This document shows positions 1-8,700 of a stretch of 58,220 bases of DNA, piece after piece (position 1 is the first letter of the stretch; each line of letters starts with the position of its first letter). The notes below the pieces were generated by a model. It saw nothing but the letters and a program-made list of their open reading frames with translations, searched no databases and had not been told where the DNA came from. This DNA is from an uncultured Prevotella sp. (GTDB lineage Bacteria > Bacteroidota > Bacteroidia > Bacteroidales > Bacteroidaceae): the NCBI GenBank assembly GCA_900548585.1, contig URLI01000008.1:1-58220 (forward strand), written 5' to 3'. A program made the translations under genes and the position numbers.

Positions 1-107
1 TGGAATACCTCAACATGAATAATTTCTTCAACATGCCGGATGCCGACATGAAACTAATGCTTGAAGCAGCGGCTGAATCGCCACCGGAGGTAACAGAAAA
101 TGAATAA
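1..107 (+). CDS. C-terminal end of an unidentified gene, cut by the window edge
   Basis: A plus-strand frame is open from the window edge to a TAA at 105-107. The readable 34-residue tail starts EYLNMNNFFNMPDADMK and ends in acidic, proline-containing VTENE. It is convergent with the lysis genes, so it is probably the last gene of a plus-strand phage module lying to the left. The tail is too short to assign to a family. No terminator is visible in the 42 bases before the next gene. Confidence 0.45.
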   Translation, partial: EYLNMNNFFNMPDADMKLMLEAAAESPPEVTENE

Positions 108-149
108 GGGGGCTTGTCACTAACATGCTGTTATCCGAACTGTTGTGTC

Positions 150-557
150 TCAATGAGTTGGAATGAGGATTTCTATGTTTAGCGGACAGTAATAATAGCG
201 TTTCTGGGTGATGGGGATTTCCACCGCCATGCTGTCGCGTTCATCTGACATTTCCTGCGGTGGAATATTTTCCACATTATTTTGCGCATAATTTTCAGGC
301 AAAAATGTGTCGCTCTTGTTTGTTGTGATGTTGTCACCACCCTTAACAGGCAGCGTTCTCGTTACATACCTTATCACCGCACTGTCTTTCGGCACAGGCT
401 GGTAATATGGTATGGTGTCAATGTAGGTGCTGGTGTCGCGCTTACTCACATAGTCCGTCGCCTTGCCACGACCGGACACACCATAACCGATGATACCTCC
501 AAGCACCAATCCAACAAGCATGAACAACAACGCTGCTTTTACTGCTTCCCTGTTCAT
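150..557 (-). CDS. small membrane-anchored protein of the lysis cassette, spanin-like
   Basis: 135 residues. Residues 8-29 form one hydrophobic, glycine-rich membrane segment after a short charged N-terminus, followed by a soluble polar region of about 100 residues. The ATG overlaps the stop of the amidase gene by 4 bp, so the two are probably translationally coupled. In Bacteroides phages, short proteins of this shape (DUF6549-type, from memory) follow the endolysin. A single N-terminal anchor plus a long periplasmic part is how inner-membrane spanins look, but there is no coiled coil I can point to and no lipoprotein partner. The lysis role is therefore inferred from position. Confidence 0.6.
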   Translation of the reverse strand: MNREAVKAALLFMLVGLVLGGIIGYGVSGRGKATDYVSKRDTSTYIDTIPYYQPVPKDSAVIRYVTRTLPVKGGDNITTNKSDTFLPENYAQNNVENIPPQEMSDERDSMAVEIPITQKRYYYCPLNIEILIPTH

Positions 558-1186
558 AGGTCTTTATACTCCTCTTTTGGTTTGAAACATGGACATGCTT
601 TATTCGCATATTCGTAATGTCCGTGGATAGTCGCTTTTGGATAGACTGCCTTTAACTCTTTCAGTAGTTTCAGCAACGAGGCTTTTTGCGCTGCTGTTCG
701 TGTGTCCTTTGCGGGAAGTTTTTCGTAAGGGACATTCGGGATGTTCTCAAGTCCACCAACGTAACACACTCCTATACTGTGCTGGTTATGTCCTGTGCAA
801 TGCGCTCCGCTTATATTGACGTCTCTTCCGTCATGTATCGAACCGTCACGGTATATCACATAGTGATACCCAATATCGGAGAAACCTCTGCGGAGGTGTC
901 CTTGACGGATAGAGTCAACTGTTACGTCTTGTCCCTCGGGAGTGGCTGTGCAATGCACAATAATCTCATTGATTACGCGCTTTGATTTCTTAACAATGGA
1001 TTTGTCCGGCAACACAGCCCATGTCTGTGAGCCGACTATACCGTCAACGGTCAATCCATATTTACGCTGTAGTTCTTTGACTGCTTCCTCCGTGAGGTTG
1101 CCAAAGATACCATCTTCGTAAAGATGCAAGGCACGTTGCAATGTCTTTACATCTTCGCACCTGCTACCTTTCTTTAATATCCTCAT
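554..1186 (-). CDS. N-acetylmuramoyl-L-alanine amidase endolysin with N-terminal peptidoglycan-binding domain
   Basis: Cleaves the lactyl-amide bond between MurNAc and the stem peptide at the end of infection. The open frame runs further upstream, but the ATG at 1186 gives MRILKKGS and a clean domain start, so I chose it; it overlaps the holin 3' end by 23 bp. Residues about 5-58 are a PG_binding_1 domain (VKTLQRALHLYEDGIFGNLT to GLTVDGIVGSQTW). Residues about 70-205 are an Amidase_2/T7-lysozyme fold: the zinc ligands are the His of IIVHCTATP, the His of the HGHYEYANKACPCF segment and its first Cys, which match His17, His122 and Cys130 of T7 lysozyme. There is no signal peptide, so export depends on the holin upstream. 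Confidence 0.9.
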   Translation of the reverse strand: MRILKKGSRCEDVKTLQRALHLYEDGIFGNLTEEAVKELQRKYGLTVDGIVGSQTWAVLPDKSIVKKSKRVINEIIVHCTATPEGQDVTVDSIRQGHLRRGFSDIGYHYVIYRDGSIHDGRDVNISGAHCTGHNQHSIGVCYVGGLENIPNVPYEKLPAKDTRTAAQKASLLKLLKELKAVYPKATIHGHYEYANKACPCFKPKEEYKDL

Positions 1187-1742
1187 TGCTTTGCTGCTTT
1201 TTATAATTATCAAACTCGGCAAGCAACTGGCGTGCTGCCTCAACCTGTTCCTCTGTAACACGACCGCCATTCTTCAACTCATCAAGCGTAACGTCAAAGT
1301 GTCTTGCCGTCTTGTCAATCATAATCTTTTGAAGCATCTTCCAAAAGCGGCTGTCCTCAGCACTCCTGCAACTGCTCTCGTTCTCAAAGATGCTCCACGC
1401 CTGCTCAAAGCATATCACACCGGTAACAATGTATGACAACGGTATGTTGACATGAACAAACACCCTGTGCTCCACCATGAACGCCAGGACAATCAGCCAC
1501 AATCGCTTGGGTATCGTCGAGCGTATAACCTTCCCGAAGGCAAAACTGGTGAACTTCGCCTCCTTGCGCATGGTCTTGTCGGGGTACTTGGAGTGTACTC
1601 GCTTGTTTAACTGGTATGCCGTCCATGCGTCATACACGATGAAGATAATCGCCACGATGATAAGTGGGAATGCAGGATGGAACTCGCCGACAAACCAGCC
1701 GAGGCCTCCACCTATGGCGCCAAATATAACTTTCCAGTTCAT
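1164..1742 (-). CDS. phage holin
   Basis: 192 residues. Hydrophobic segments lie at about 5-15, 23-43, 80-92 and 102-118, followed by a charged, soluble C-terminal tail of about 70 residues (VTLDELKNGGRVTEEQVEAARQLLAEF). The length, the membrane pattern and the position directly before the amidase fit the phage holin family common in Bacteroidales (Holin_4-like). It would permeabilise the inner membrane and release the endolysin. It is the first gene of a lysis transcript: the promoter at 1760-1801 lies about 18 nt upstream and a terminator closes the previous operon at 1811-1843. Confidence 0.85.
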   Translation of the reverse strand: MNWKVIFGAIGGGLGWFVGEFHPAFPLIIVAIIFIVYDAWTAYQLNKRVHSKYPDKTMRKEAKFTSFAFGKVIRSTIPKRLWLIVLAFMVEHRVFVHVNIPLSYIVTGVICFEQAWSIFENESSCRSAEDSRFWKMLQKIMIDKTARHFDVTLDELKNGGRVTEEQVEAARQLLAEFDNYKKQQSNEDIKER

Positions 1743-1759
1743 TGCTTTACTTTTTCACT

Positions 1760-1801
1760 GCAAAAGTAACCTCTTTGAACCGCAACAGATTGTTATCTTT
1801 T
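1760..1801 (-). promoter_or_regulatory. phage-type promoter of the lysis operon
   Basis: On the minus strand AAAAGATAACA (1801-1791) is followed after exactly 22 nt by TACTTTTGC (1768-1760), a match to the Bacteroidales -7 element TAnnTTTG. The holin ATG is 18 nt downstream. The same 11-mer and spacing occur at four other phage sites. No TTG is at the usual -33 distance. Confidence 0.8.
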
Positions 1802-1810
1802 GAGTGGGAA

Positions 1811-1843
1811 AGGAAAAGCCGCAGGCTAATCAAACCTGCGGCT
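1811..1843 (-). terminator. intrinsic terminator after the PLA2-like gene
   Basis: A 9-bp stem (AGCCGCAGG / CCTGCGGCT) with an 8-nt loop is followed on the minus strand by TTTTCC. It ends the transcript that contains the DUF4376-like and PLA2-like genes and lies immediately upstream of the lysis promoter. Confidence 0.75.
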
Positions 1844-1865
1844 CTCAAAAAACAATCATATCGTA

Positions 1866-2156
1866 TCAACCATGAGTTGCGTAGTTGAAGAAAAAACTGC
1901 CGAACAACCGGATGCTCATATAGTAAAGCAAGGCTATCAGCGTAAACCAAACAATGCTGTAGGGATTTTTGCTCTTGCGAATAGTCAGTTTCTCCATGTT
2001 CACGAACAGATTGCGGTCGGCTTCCTTGCGGTCCGCCTCTGTGCCTCCCTTGTCGTAATCATCATCATGCACGGTACAGGCTGCGAGAAACTTCTCGGCG
2101 TATGGGGGCTTGATATATTTCAGCACACCTTTGGAACAACCACAACCGTTACTCAT
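1866..2156 (-). CDS. small phospholipase-A2-like protein with C-terminal membrane segment
   Basis: 96 residues. Residues 25-52 contain LAACTVHDDDYDKGGTEADR and then KEADRNLF. His-Asp-x-x-Tyr-Asp followed by an Ala-Asp-containing helix is the arrangement of the viral (parvovirus-type) PLA2 active site HDxxY, and the spacing is right. Residues about 68-85 form one hydrophobic segment ending the protein near the membrane. The start at 2156 overlaps the stop of the preceding gene by 8 bp, and a terminator follows. The position between fibre and lysis genes suggests a part in membrane disruption at entry or exit. Motif recognition is by eye; catalysis is inferred, not shown. Confidence 0.55.
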   Translation of the reverse strand: MSNGCGCSKGVLKYIKPPYAEKFLAACTVHDDDYDKGGTEADRKEADRNLFVNMEKLTIRKSKNPYSIVWFTLIALLYYMSIRLFGSFFFNYATHG

Positions 2157-2628
2157 AAGGCGACATATCTAAACCGTCCTTTTCTGACCAGCCGGCATTG
2201 AGGCACTCGTTGATATAGGCCACTGCCGACACATAGAAGTTTGTGAAGTCTTCCATGTCCTCAAAAGTGTGATAAACAGGATTACCCTCTGCATCCTCTC
2301 CGAGTTTGAACTTAATCGGCAGCATCTTGCCGCCGCTCTGCGCGTTGAGGTCGTAGGCGGCCTTGAAGTTGGTTTGGTTCTCCGCACTCAGCCAAACGTT
2401 GATGCCGTTCCACACGAAGCCGCCAAGTATCTTCGCGTCGGTGTTCGCGTTAATTTGGTCGAGGATAATCTGCCTCACCTCGTGAACGCCAGGCCTGTGG
2501 TCCAGAGTAAGACGGTAGTTGTATCCCACACCATCGTCTTCACCGTAGCCGTAGAATATCTCCCAGCGCTTGCGGCCAGTCTGCTGTATGCCGTCCATGC
2601 GTCCTGCTGCACCATAAATCTTTTCCAT
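2149..2628 (-). CDS. DUF4376-like phage protein, possible fibre-associated or chaperone protein
   Basis: About 159 residues from the ATG at 2628; a second ATG at 2598 (MDGIQQTGRKRW) is also possible. The C-terminal half (RQIILDQINANTDAKILGGF, VWNGINVWLSAENQTNFKAA, and a final helical part ending in YINECLNAGWSEK) has the look of DUF4376, a family found beside tail-fibre genes. It directly follows the 8-kb fibre gene, as fibre chaperones often do, but has its own promoter at 2632-2673. If 2628 is the start, the ATG lies only a few bases after the -7 element and the mRNA would be nearly leaderless. Confidence 0.6.
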   Translation of the reverse strand: MEKIYGAAGRMDGIQQTGRKRWEIFYGYGEDDGVGYNYRLTLDHRPGVHEVRQIILDQINANTDAKILGGFVWNGINVWLSAENQTNFKAAYDLNAQSGGKMLPIKFKLGEDAEGNPVYHTFEDMEDFTNFYVSAVAYINECLNAGWSEKDGLDMSPYE

Positions 2629-2631
2629 GAC

Positions 2632-2673
2632 GCAAAGATACACATTATCGTATCAGACGGAGTGTTATCTTTT
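2632..2673 (-). promoter_or_regulatory. phage-type promoter for the DUF4376-like and PLA2-like genes
   Basis: AAAAGATAACA (2673-2663) and TATCTTTGC (2640-2632) on the minus strand, again 22 nt apart. The putative start codon at 2628 is only 3 nt beyond the element, so either the transcript is leaderless or translation begins at the ATG at 2598. Confidence 0.8.
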
Positions 2674-2724
2674 GTGTGGCAAGTTCTGTCGCTGTCTCAA
2701 AGGGGAAGCCGTTACCCGCACTCG

Positions 2725-2744
2725 CGTTGCCGCATGCGGCAACG
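2725..2744. repeat. perfect 20-nt palindrome just after the fibre gene
   Basis: CGTTGCCGCATGCGGCAACG is fully self-complementary and could form an 8-bp stem with a 4-nt CATG loop. It begins 16 nt beyond the fibre stop codon. There is no T-tract on either side, so it is not an intrinsic terminator. A short hairpin or cruciform of this size just downstream of the variable repeat is a known part of diversity-generating retroelement target sites. Confidence 0.7.
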
Positions 2745-2759
2745 GCCTCCCCCACTCGC

Positions 2760-5700
2760 CTACTCAACGAACTCGCATTCGCCTCTGAAGGCAAGACGCG
2801 AGCCGTAGTAGGCAGCCGAGAACGAAACATCTTTACCAACGAAGACGCGCACGAAGCCGTTACCCATAAGAGCGTATTCGCCGGAGCGAAACACACATCT
2901 GGCGGCGGCGGCTTCGTAACTATGCGCATCAGCATAGTATGTGTTTATCCTCTCGTTGATTACGCACTTGCTCGGTATTACATCGCAGAAACGTCCGTGC
3001 CTCACGCGGCAAATCTCTTGGCCGCCGCTGTCGGTGATACCCTGCACGGCGCGCTCCGTACCGTCTGCCATGCGGATGCGCCATACTTCATCAACAACAC
3101 TGCCACTCGGAACTTGGCCCCTGTTCTTCTTGTAGGCGGCGAAACTCGGCACGTTCACGGCTACATTGTCCATCAACTCATATACGTTGCACCACCAGTC
3201 TTCCAGTCCAAGCGTGCGGGGACGGCCGCTTTCGGTCTCGTAGAGGGGCGAGCGGTTGGCTGCATCCGAGACACCTGTTCTCGCTCTTACTCCGCCGCCG
3301 TCCCCGTTTACGGCCTGTGAGTTCCTGCGCCCGTGAGTGGCCATCCACAGGTTCGCAATGTCCTTGTGCATTTCGTAGTCCACAAGCTGGTAGCCCTTGC
3401 CTCTGCACTGAACGAGGTTCTGGAAGTCCTTGCAGGTGAAGTTCAGCTTTGTGCCGACCGGGGGCAGGCCGTTGGTAACGTTGCCGTCGGCATCATAGCC
3501 CCAGCCGGCCCATGTGCTTGGCGTACCTGTACCACATATGGGGACAGCGCCACTGACGGAGCGCAGGCGGTTCAGGTTATCGACGCTGCCTTTATACACT
3601 CCTATCAGCTCAAGGTTATGCTCCACCCAGTCGGGCTCAATGGCTTCGATGGCACTGCTGTCAACGGCGATGCATTCCTGACCGTCCTGCCCCACGGGGG
3701 AGGTGAACACGAACCGGCACGAACCGGGAGGCACGGCGGCGAAGACGTATTCACCGGCGATGAAGTCGCTGTTGGCATTGGTGATGTGCGGGCACACAGT
3801 GCCTCTCACCTTGCCATCCGCGTCAAGGAACACGCCGCCCACGACATCGCTGCTGACACCGGGCCACCTTACCTGCCTCATGCCAACGACATCCAGCGCG
3901 TAGACATTGCTGGCACTGCTGGCAGTGAGGTCGCCAGCACCGAAAGCGTCGCCGGCGCTGAAACGGCTGGCAGGAACGCACGAGAAGGACTTCAGCAGGA
4001 TTGTGCCGAGTGGCTTCCTGACAATATTCCTTGCCGTGCTGCGGGGAGCGGAGACCTCCGTGGAGAATGCCGTGTACTTCTTCTGGCGAATGTGGTCATT
4101 GATGCCCTTGTACCAGTAGTGGGGCAGGCAAAGGAATATGTCGTAGCCAAGGCCGTTGGCGTCGGTAAGGTCACAGGGCTTGCCGTTCTCCAGACGGTAC
4201 ATGTCGCCGTCGCTTATCTGCTCCAGGAGCATTCTGTTCGTGCTTTTATCGTAAGTACCCTTGCACACATGGAGCATCGACTGCAACCGGGCGATATGAC
4301 CGCTTGGCACATAGCCGTCGCCAACACCGTCCTTGGTGCCGTTGTCAAGGTTGCGGATGGCTGCGTCGTAGCCGTTCTCCTCGTCGTCGTCAGTCTCTAT
4401 CATCGTGTACTGCGCGTTGTAGAGAGTGAGATTCGGGAAGTAGGCTTGCAGGCTGGCAAAGGTTGATGCCTCAACGAGGTTGCTCAAAGTCCATGTGCCG
4501 TTCATGCCGTCGCACACATTGGCATGCTCACTGCCGATACCGCGAGTGCCAAGCCTCTGCATGGCCTCCAGCGTGCTGCTGTTGCCGGTCATGTCGCGGT
4601 TGTCGGTAGACACCTCGGCAAGACGCGCGCCACTGTTCACCACATCTGCAAGCAACTGCTGAGCGTCGATGCCGGGGCAGCCACTCAGCTGCACGCGCGT
4701 CACGTTCGTCAGACCATTGAAGGTGATGCCGCCGGCAGGGTAGCCAAGCCAGGGAAGGTTGACAAACGAAAGCTCCGTGATGCCTGATGGCAGTGTCAGC
4801 GTCCGAAGGGGTGAGGACTGCGCAGGGGTGAACGTGCGGAGCAAACTTCCATCCGCAAGCACTTTCCTCAATCGTGGGCATCCACTGGCGTTCAGAGTAA
4901 GCACCTTGCTGTTTCTGATGTCTATCTCTTCCAGGAACGGCATCTGCCCAAGGCTCAACGCGGAAAGGATGTCGTCGGTGTATGATGGAGTATAGGTCTC
5001 GCCGCCGATGATGAGACTTCTCAACAGGGTGCAGTCGCCAATTACCCAGTTGCTGTTCTTGGGCGTGCAGCCGCTCAAGTCGAGCTCGCTAAGCTTGTCT
5101 GCCCCGAAGATGTAGATGAGCTTGCCACCGACACCTGCCGCTGCCTCCGTGAAGGTGTGGCTCTCACCTGCCCGAAGATAGCACGAATACTTCGCGCTGC
5201 TGGTCGAGTCAACACCCATACCGAAGTAACCGTCCTGGGCGGCTCTTATCTTCACCGTGATAGCACCCATCACACGCGCTTGGAAGAAATGCTTGAACAG
5301 GTCGCCTGTCTGATAGTAACCGTCGCGGTAGGCAAAACGTTTGCGCTGGAACGCTGGCAGGCTTTCAAGACGCAAGCCGTGCAAGGCTGGGTAGTGGTTG
5401 TCCGCTGCCGTCGCTGTCTCGATGTACTTGCGCTGGCCGTCGAAACTGCTCACCACCTTTGGCCACTTCAGGATACGGTTGGTCATCCAGTAACGGTAAC
5501 TGCCTGCCGCACTGAATATCTCCTGCCCCGTGGCGGTCTTGGCGGAGCGCATCGCGGAGGCGGTGTCATGCAGCGTCAGCATGGTGCCGGCATCATCTAT
5601 CCATACGCCCTCGCCTTTTTCAAACAGGGCAAACGACTGACGGAACATCACGCCGTCCCAGCCTTGGTACAGGTGGCTGTTTGCACCGTCCATGTCCCAG

Positions 5701-8700
5701 GGAATGGTGAGATAGCAGTCGTTGTCGGCCTCGTCAACGCTGTCGCCGTCATACCAGTGGTTGAAGTAGCAGCGCATGTTGCCGTCGGTCTCCTTATAGA
5801 CGGCTATCATCATGTTCTTGGCTCGCTGGTCAACGGTGGCCTTGTAGTCTGTTCCTACAATGTAGTGGTTTGTGCTGTAGGGGTTGAACAACTTGTGCAT
5901 CTCACGCTGCCATTTCAGCAGACGGTTGGCTTTCGTTCCTGCTACAGTCTGACCGCCAAGCGTGATGGTCGTACTTGCACCGGCACCGTTGAAAATCTTT
6001 TCGCTGCCGTCGGGGTTCAGTGCGGCATTCTCCTCTTGGTTGTCCGTGAGGTTTTGGTTGCACTGCTGGCAGAACGACAGTTCTCTGAACAACTGGTAAG
6101 GAACTTTCTTGCCCTGTGCATACAAATCGTTCAAATCGTCGTCGTCGGGGTAACGGCTCTCGTAGTAAGTTGACCAGACTGGCACGTCGCCGTCGTCGGT
6201 GTGAAGTGTCTTCAACATATCATCGACGCTGTTCACACCCTGCTGCCAGCAGAACTCCTGGTACTGGCGGTACTCGTAGCACTCAACAGGGTTCAGAACC
6301 CTGCCGACAATCACCCATTTGCCGGTGCTGCTGTCGTAGGTCATGCTGCCTGTGGTGTCGCGCCATACACCACCGGTATATTTGTAATACTTGCCGTCGC
6401 TGCTGCGGTAAACCGTCGCCCAGTCGTAGTCCTTCACTGCATCCGCGACAATCTCCGCGCCGGTCTTGCCGGCATCCACAAATTCCGACACTGCGCCGGT
6501 CTCGGTCATGCTGCCTGTACCGTCGTTCTCAACGAAGCGGGTCTCAGGTCCGCAGAACTCACTAATCATATACAGCGTTCCGGGGATGAGAGTCGGTGTG
6601 TTGCTCAACACGGTTGCCTTGTATGCGTCAATGTCTGTGCCGCGCGGCGTTACTATCTCCTTGAAGTCGCCGTAGTTCACACAGCCCTTGTTGTAGCCCG
6701 GCACGTCCTCAAAACCGAAGAAGTGGGGGTTGCCCTTGTCGGCGTTGAAGTTGGCTTTGCTGTGGAAGTAGGCGTTCTCGGGAAGGGTGGCGGCTTCCGC
6801 TCCCTTGGCCTGGCCGATGCGGTAATCGGTGCGGAACAATGCGCAGGTGATACCATCAATAGACGTGTGCAACTCCTCGCTGCTGTCGCTGTTGAAGTTC
6901 TGCGCAGGGGTCTTGTACTTACTGCCCAACGCCAGCTGCACATCGTTCATCTGCTCCATCAGCGCACAGTTGTTTGCACCGGCGCTGTCGGAGTAGTCCA
7001 CCTTGATGGTGATGGTCTGTATTGGGGTGCTGCCGTCCTTGATGCGTATCTTCTTCTTGGCAGCAAGGCGTACTGCATCATCATACTTGGCAAGAATGCC
7101 CTCCTCGCCATTATACATGCGGCTCACATCGTCGCGCGTGTGGAGCATCGTGATGCCCTTGGACTTCTTCACCTTGCCTTTCTTGTTCTTGATGGCATAG
7201 GCGAGCGTGGACGTGCCTTGGTTGGTCACGGGGATGGCCTTGATCACGCAGTCCGCCCAGGGCCGGTCGGGGAAGTACAGATACCAGTCCATCAGAACGG
7301 ACGTTTTCTTGTCCTTGATATTCTCGATGTAATCGGGATAGTATATCTCACTGTCCGTTACGGCTGCACCGTCCTTGCTCAGATTGGCATCAGAAGTACG
7401 GGTCTCAACACACACCATCACGCCACGGTCAATCAACTTCTGCATGTCGGGGCGAGGCTTCGTCACACCCTCTGCCGTTACGTCTGCCATCACTTGGTTC
7501 TGCTCATACTCCGTGAGCATCGCCTGTGTGTCGGTCAGGTTCACTATGTAGTTGTTGAATGCCTGTATGAAGTCATAGTAGGTATTCCAGCGCACTATCT
7601 CATACAGATAAAGGTCGGCATCACTGCCGTCAAAGTGGATGGTGTCGCCAAATACTGGGAATGCGTTGCTGGTGTCAATGGGAACACAAGCAGCCATGTC
7701 ACCGTTCTGGAATACCTTGCAAAGCATCACACCGCTGTATGGTGCGCGTGACTGTGGCTCTATCACGATGTCAAAACGGTACACCACATCGTCAAGATAT
7801 GAGGTGGCGGCTGTCGTATGCACGTTGGCAAGCGACTCGTCGCTCTCGCCGTTCACCGTGACGATGAACTTCTCGCCAGTAAGAACGAAGCCAAGACGCT
7901 CACCCATACATTTAATGATGCGGGCATTGCGCTTTGCAATGTTCCTTACCTTGAATGTCAGCGAGAGCGCAAGACCGTTGGTTGGTATCGACGGGCTGGC
8001 AAAAGGCTGGTCGCTGCACTCGGCGGTGACGTTCTCCGCAACACGGAGCGACATGCGCCCACCGGACTGACCAGTGCCAAAGGTGTCAGGCACAAAGCCG
8101 TTGGTGGAGTAGTTGGAGCCCTTTACGTTGATGCTCACCTCGCTGCCGTCGGTGGCAGTGGTCCTTATGCTCTTGTCGGTGTCGGTGTTGCTCCTGCCTG
8201 AAAGGCTTATCTTGTACAGCGCACCCTCGGTCTCGGCTATGTCAAGCAGTGAGCCGCTAACGGTCACCTCGCGCTTCTCTGCGAGTGACACGCTGCCACA
8301 GATAGCGTCAAACACGAGGTTGTCGCCCTGCGAGTAGCCAACGATGCGCTTCTCCAGCGTGTAGTACTGGTTACGGTACATCACGCGCTCGGCGAGGGTC
8401 TCGCTCGCGCTGGTGGTCTTGTTGGTAACAGTTACTCGCACGGTGGGGGTTTGCGTGCTGCGCTGATAACAGGCAAGGTCTATCTTCAAGGCCTCAAAGA
8501 GTTTCACGCCGCCACTGGTATCATCGCTCCAGCGTGCCACGACAATGGGCTTGTCGTAATCGGCAACGCTCTCACGCTGCTCAATCACCATCACTGCGGT
8601 GTGCAGCACATTGCCTTTCGTACCGCTGGCCACGTCAGTGCCTTGTATGCGGATGGGGTACGCGCCGTGTCCCAGGCCTGTCGGGTCGATGCTCACGTTG

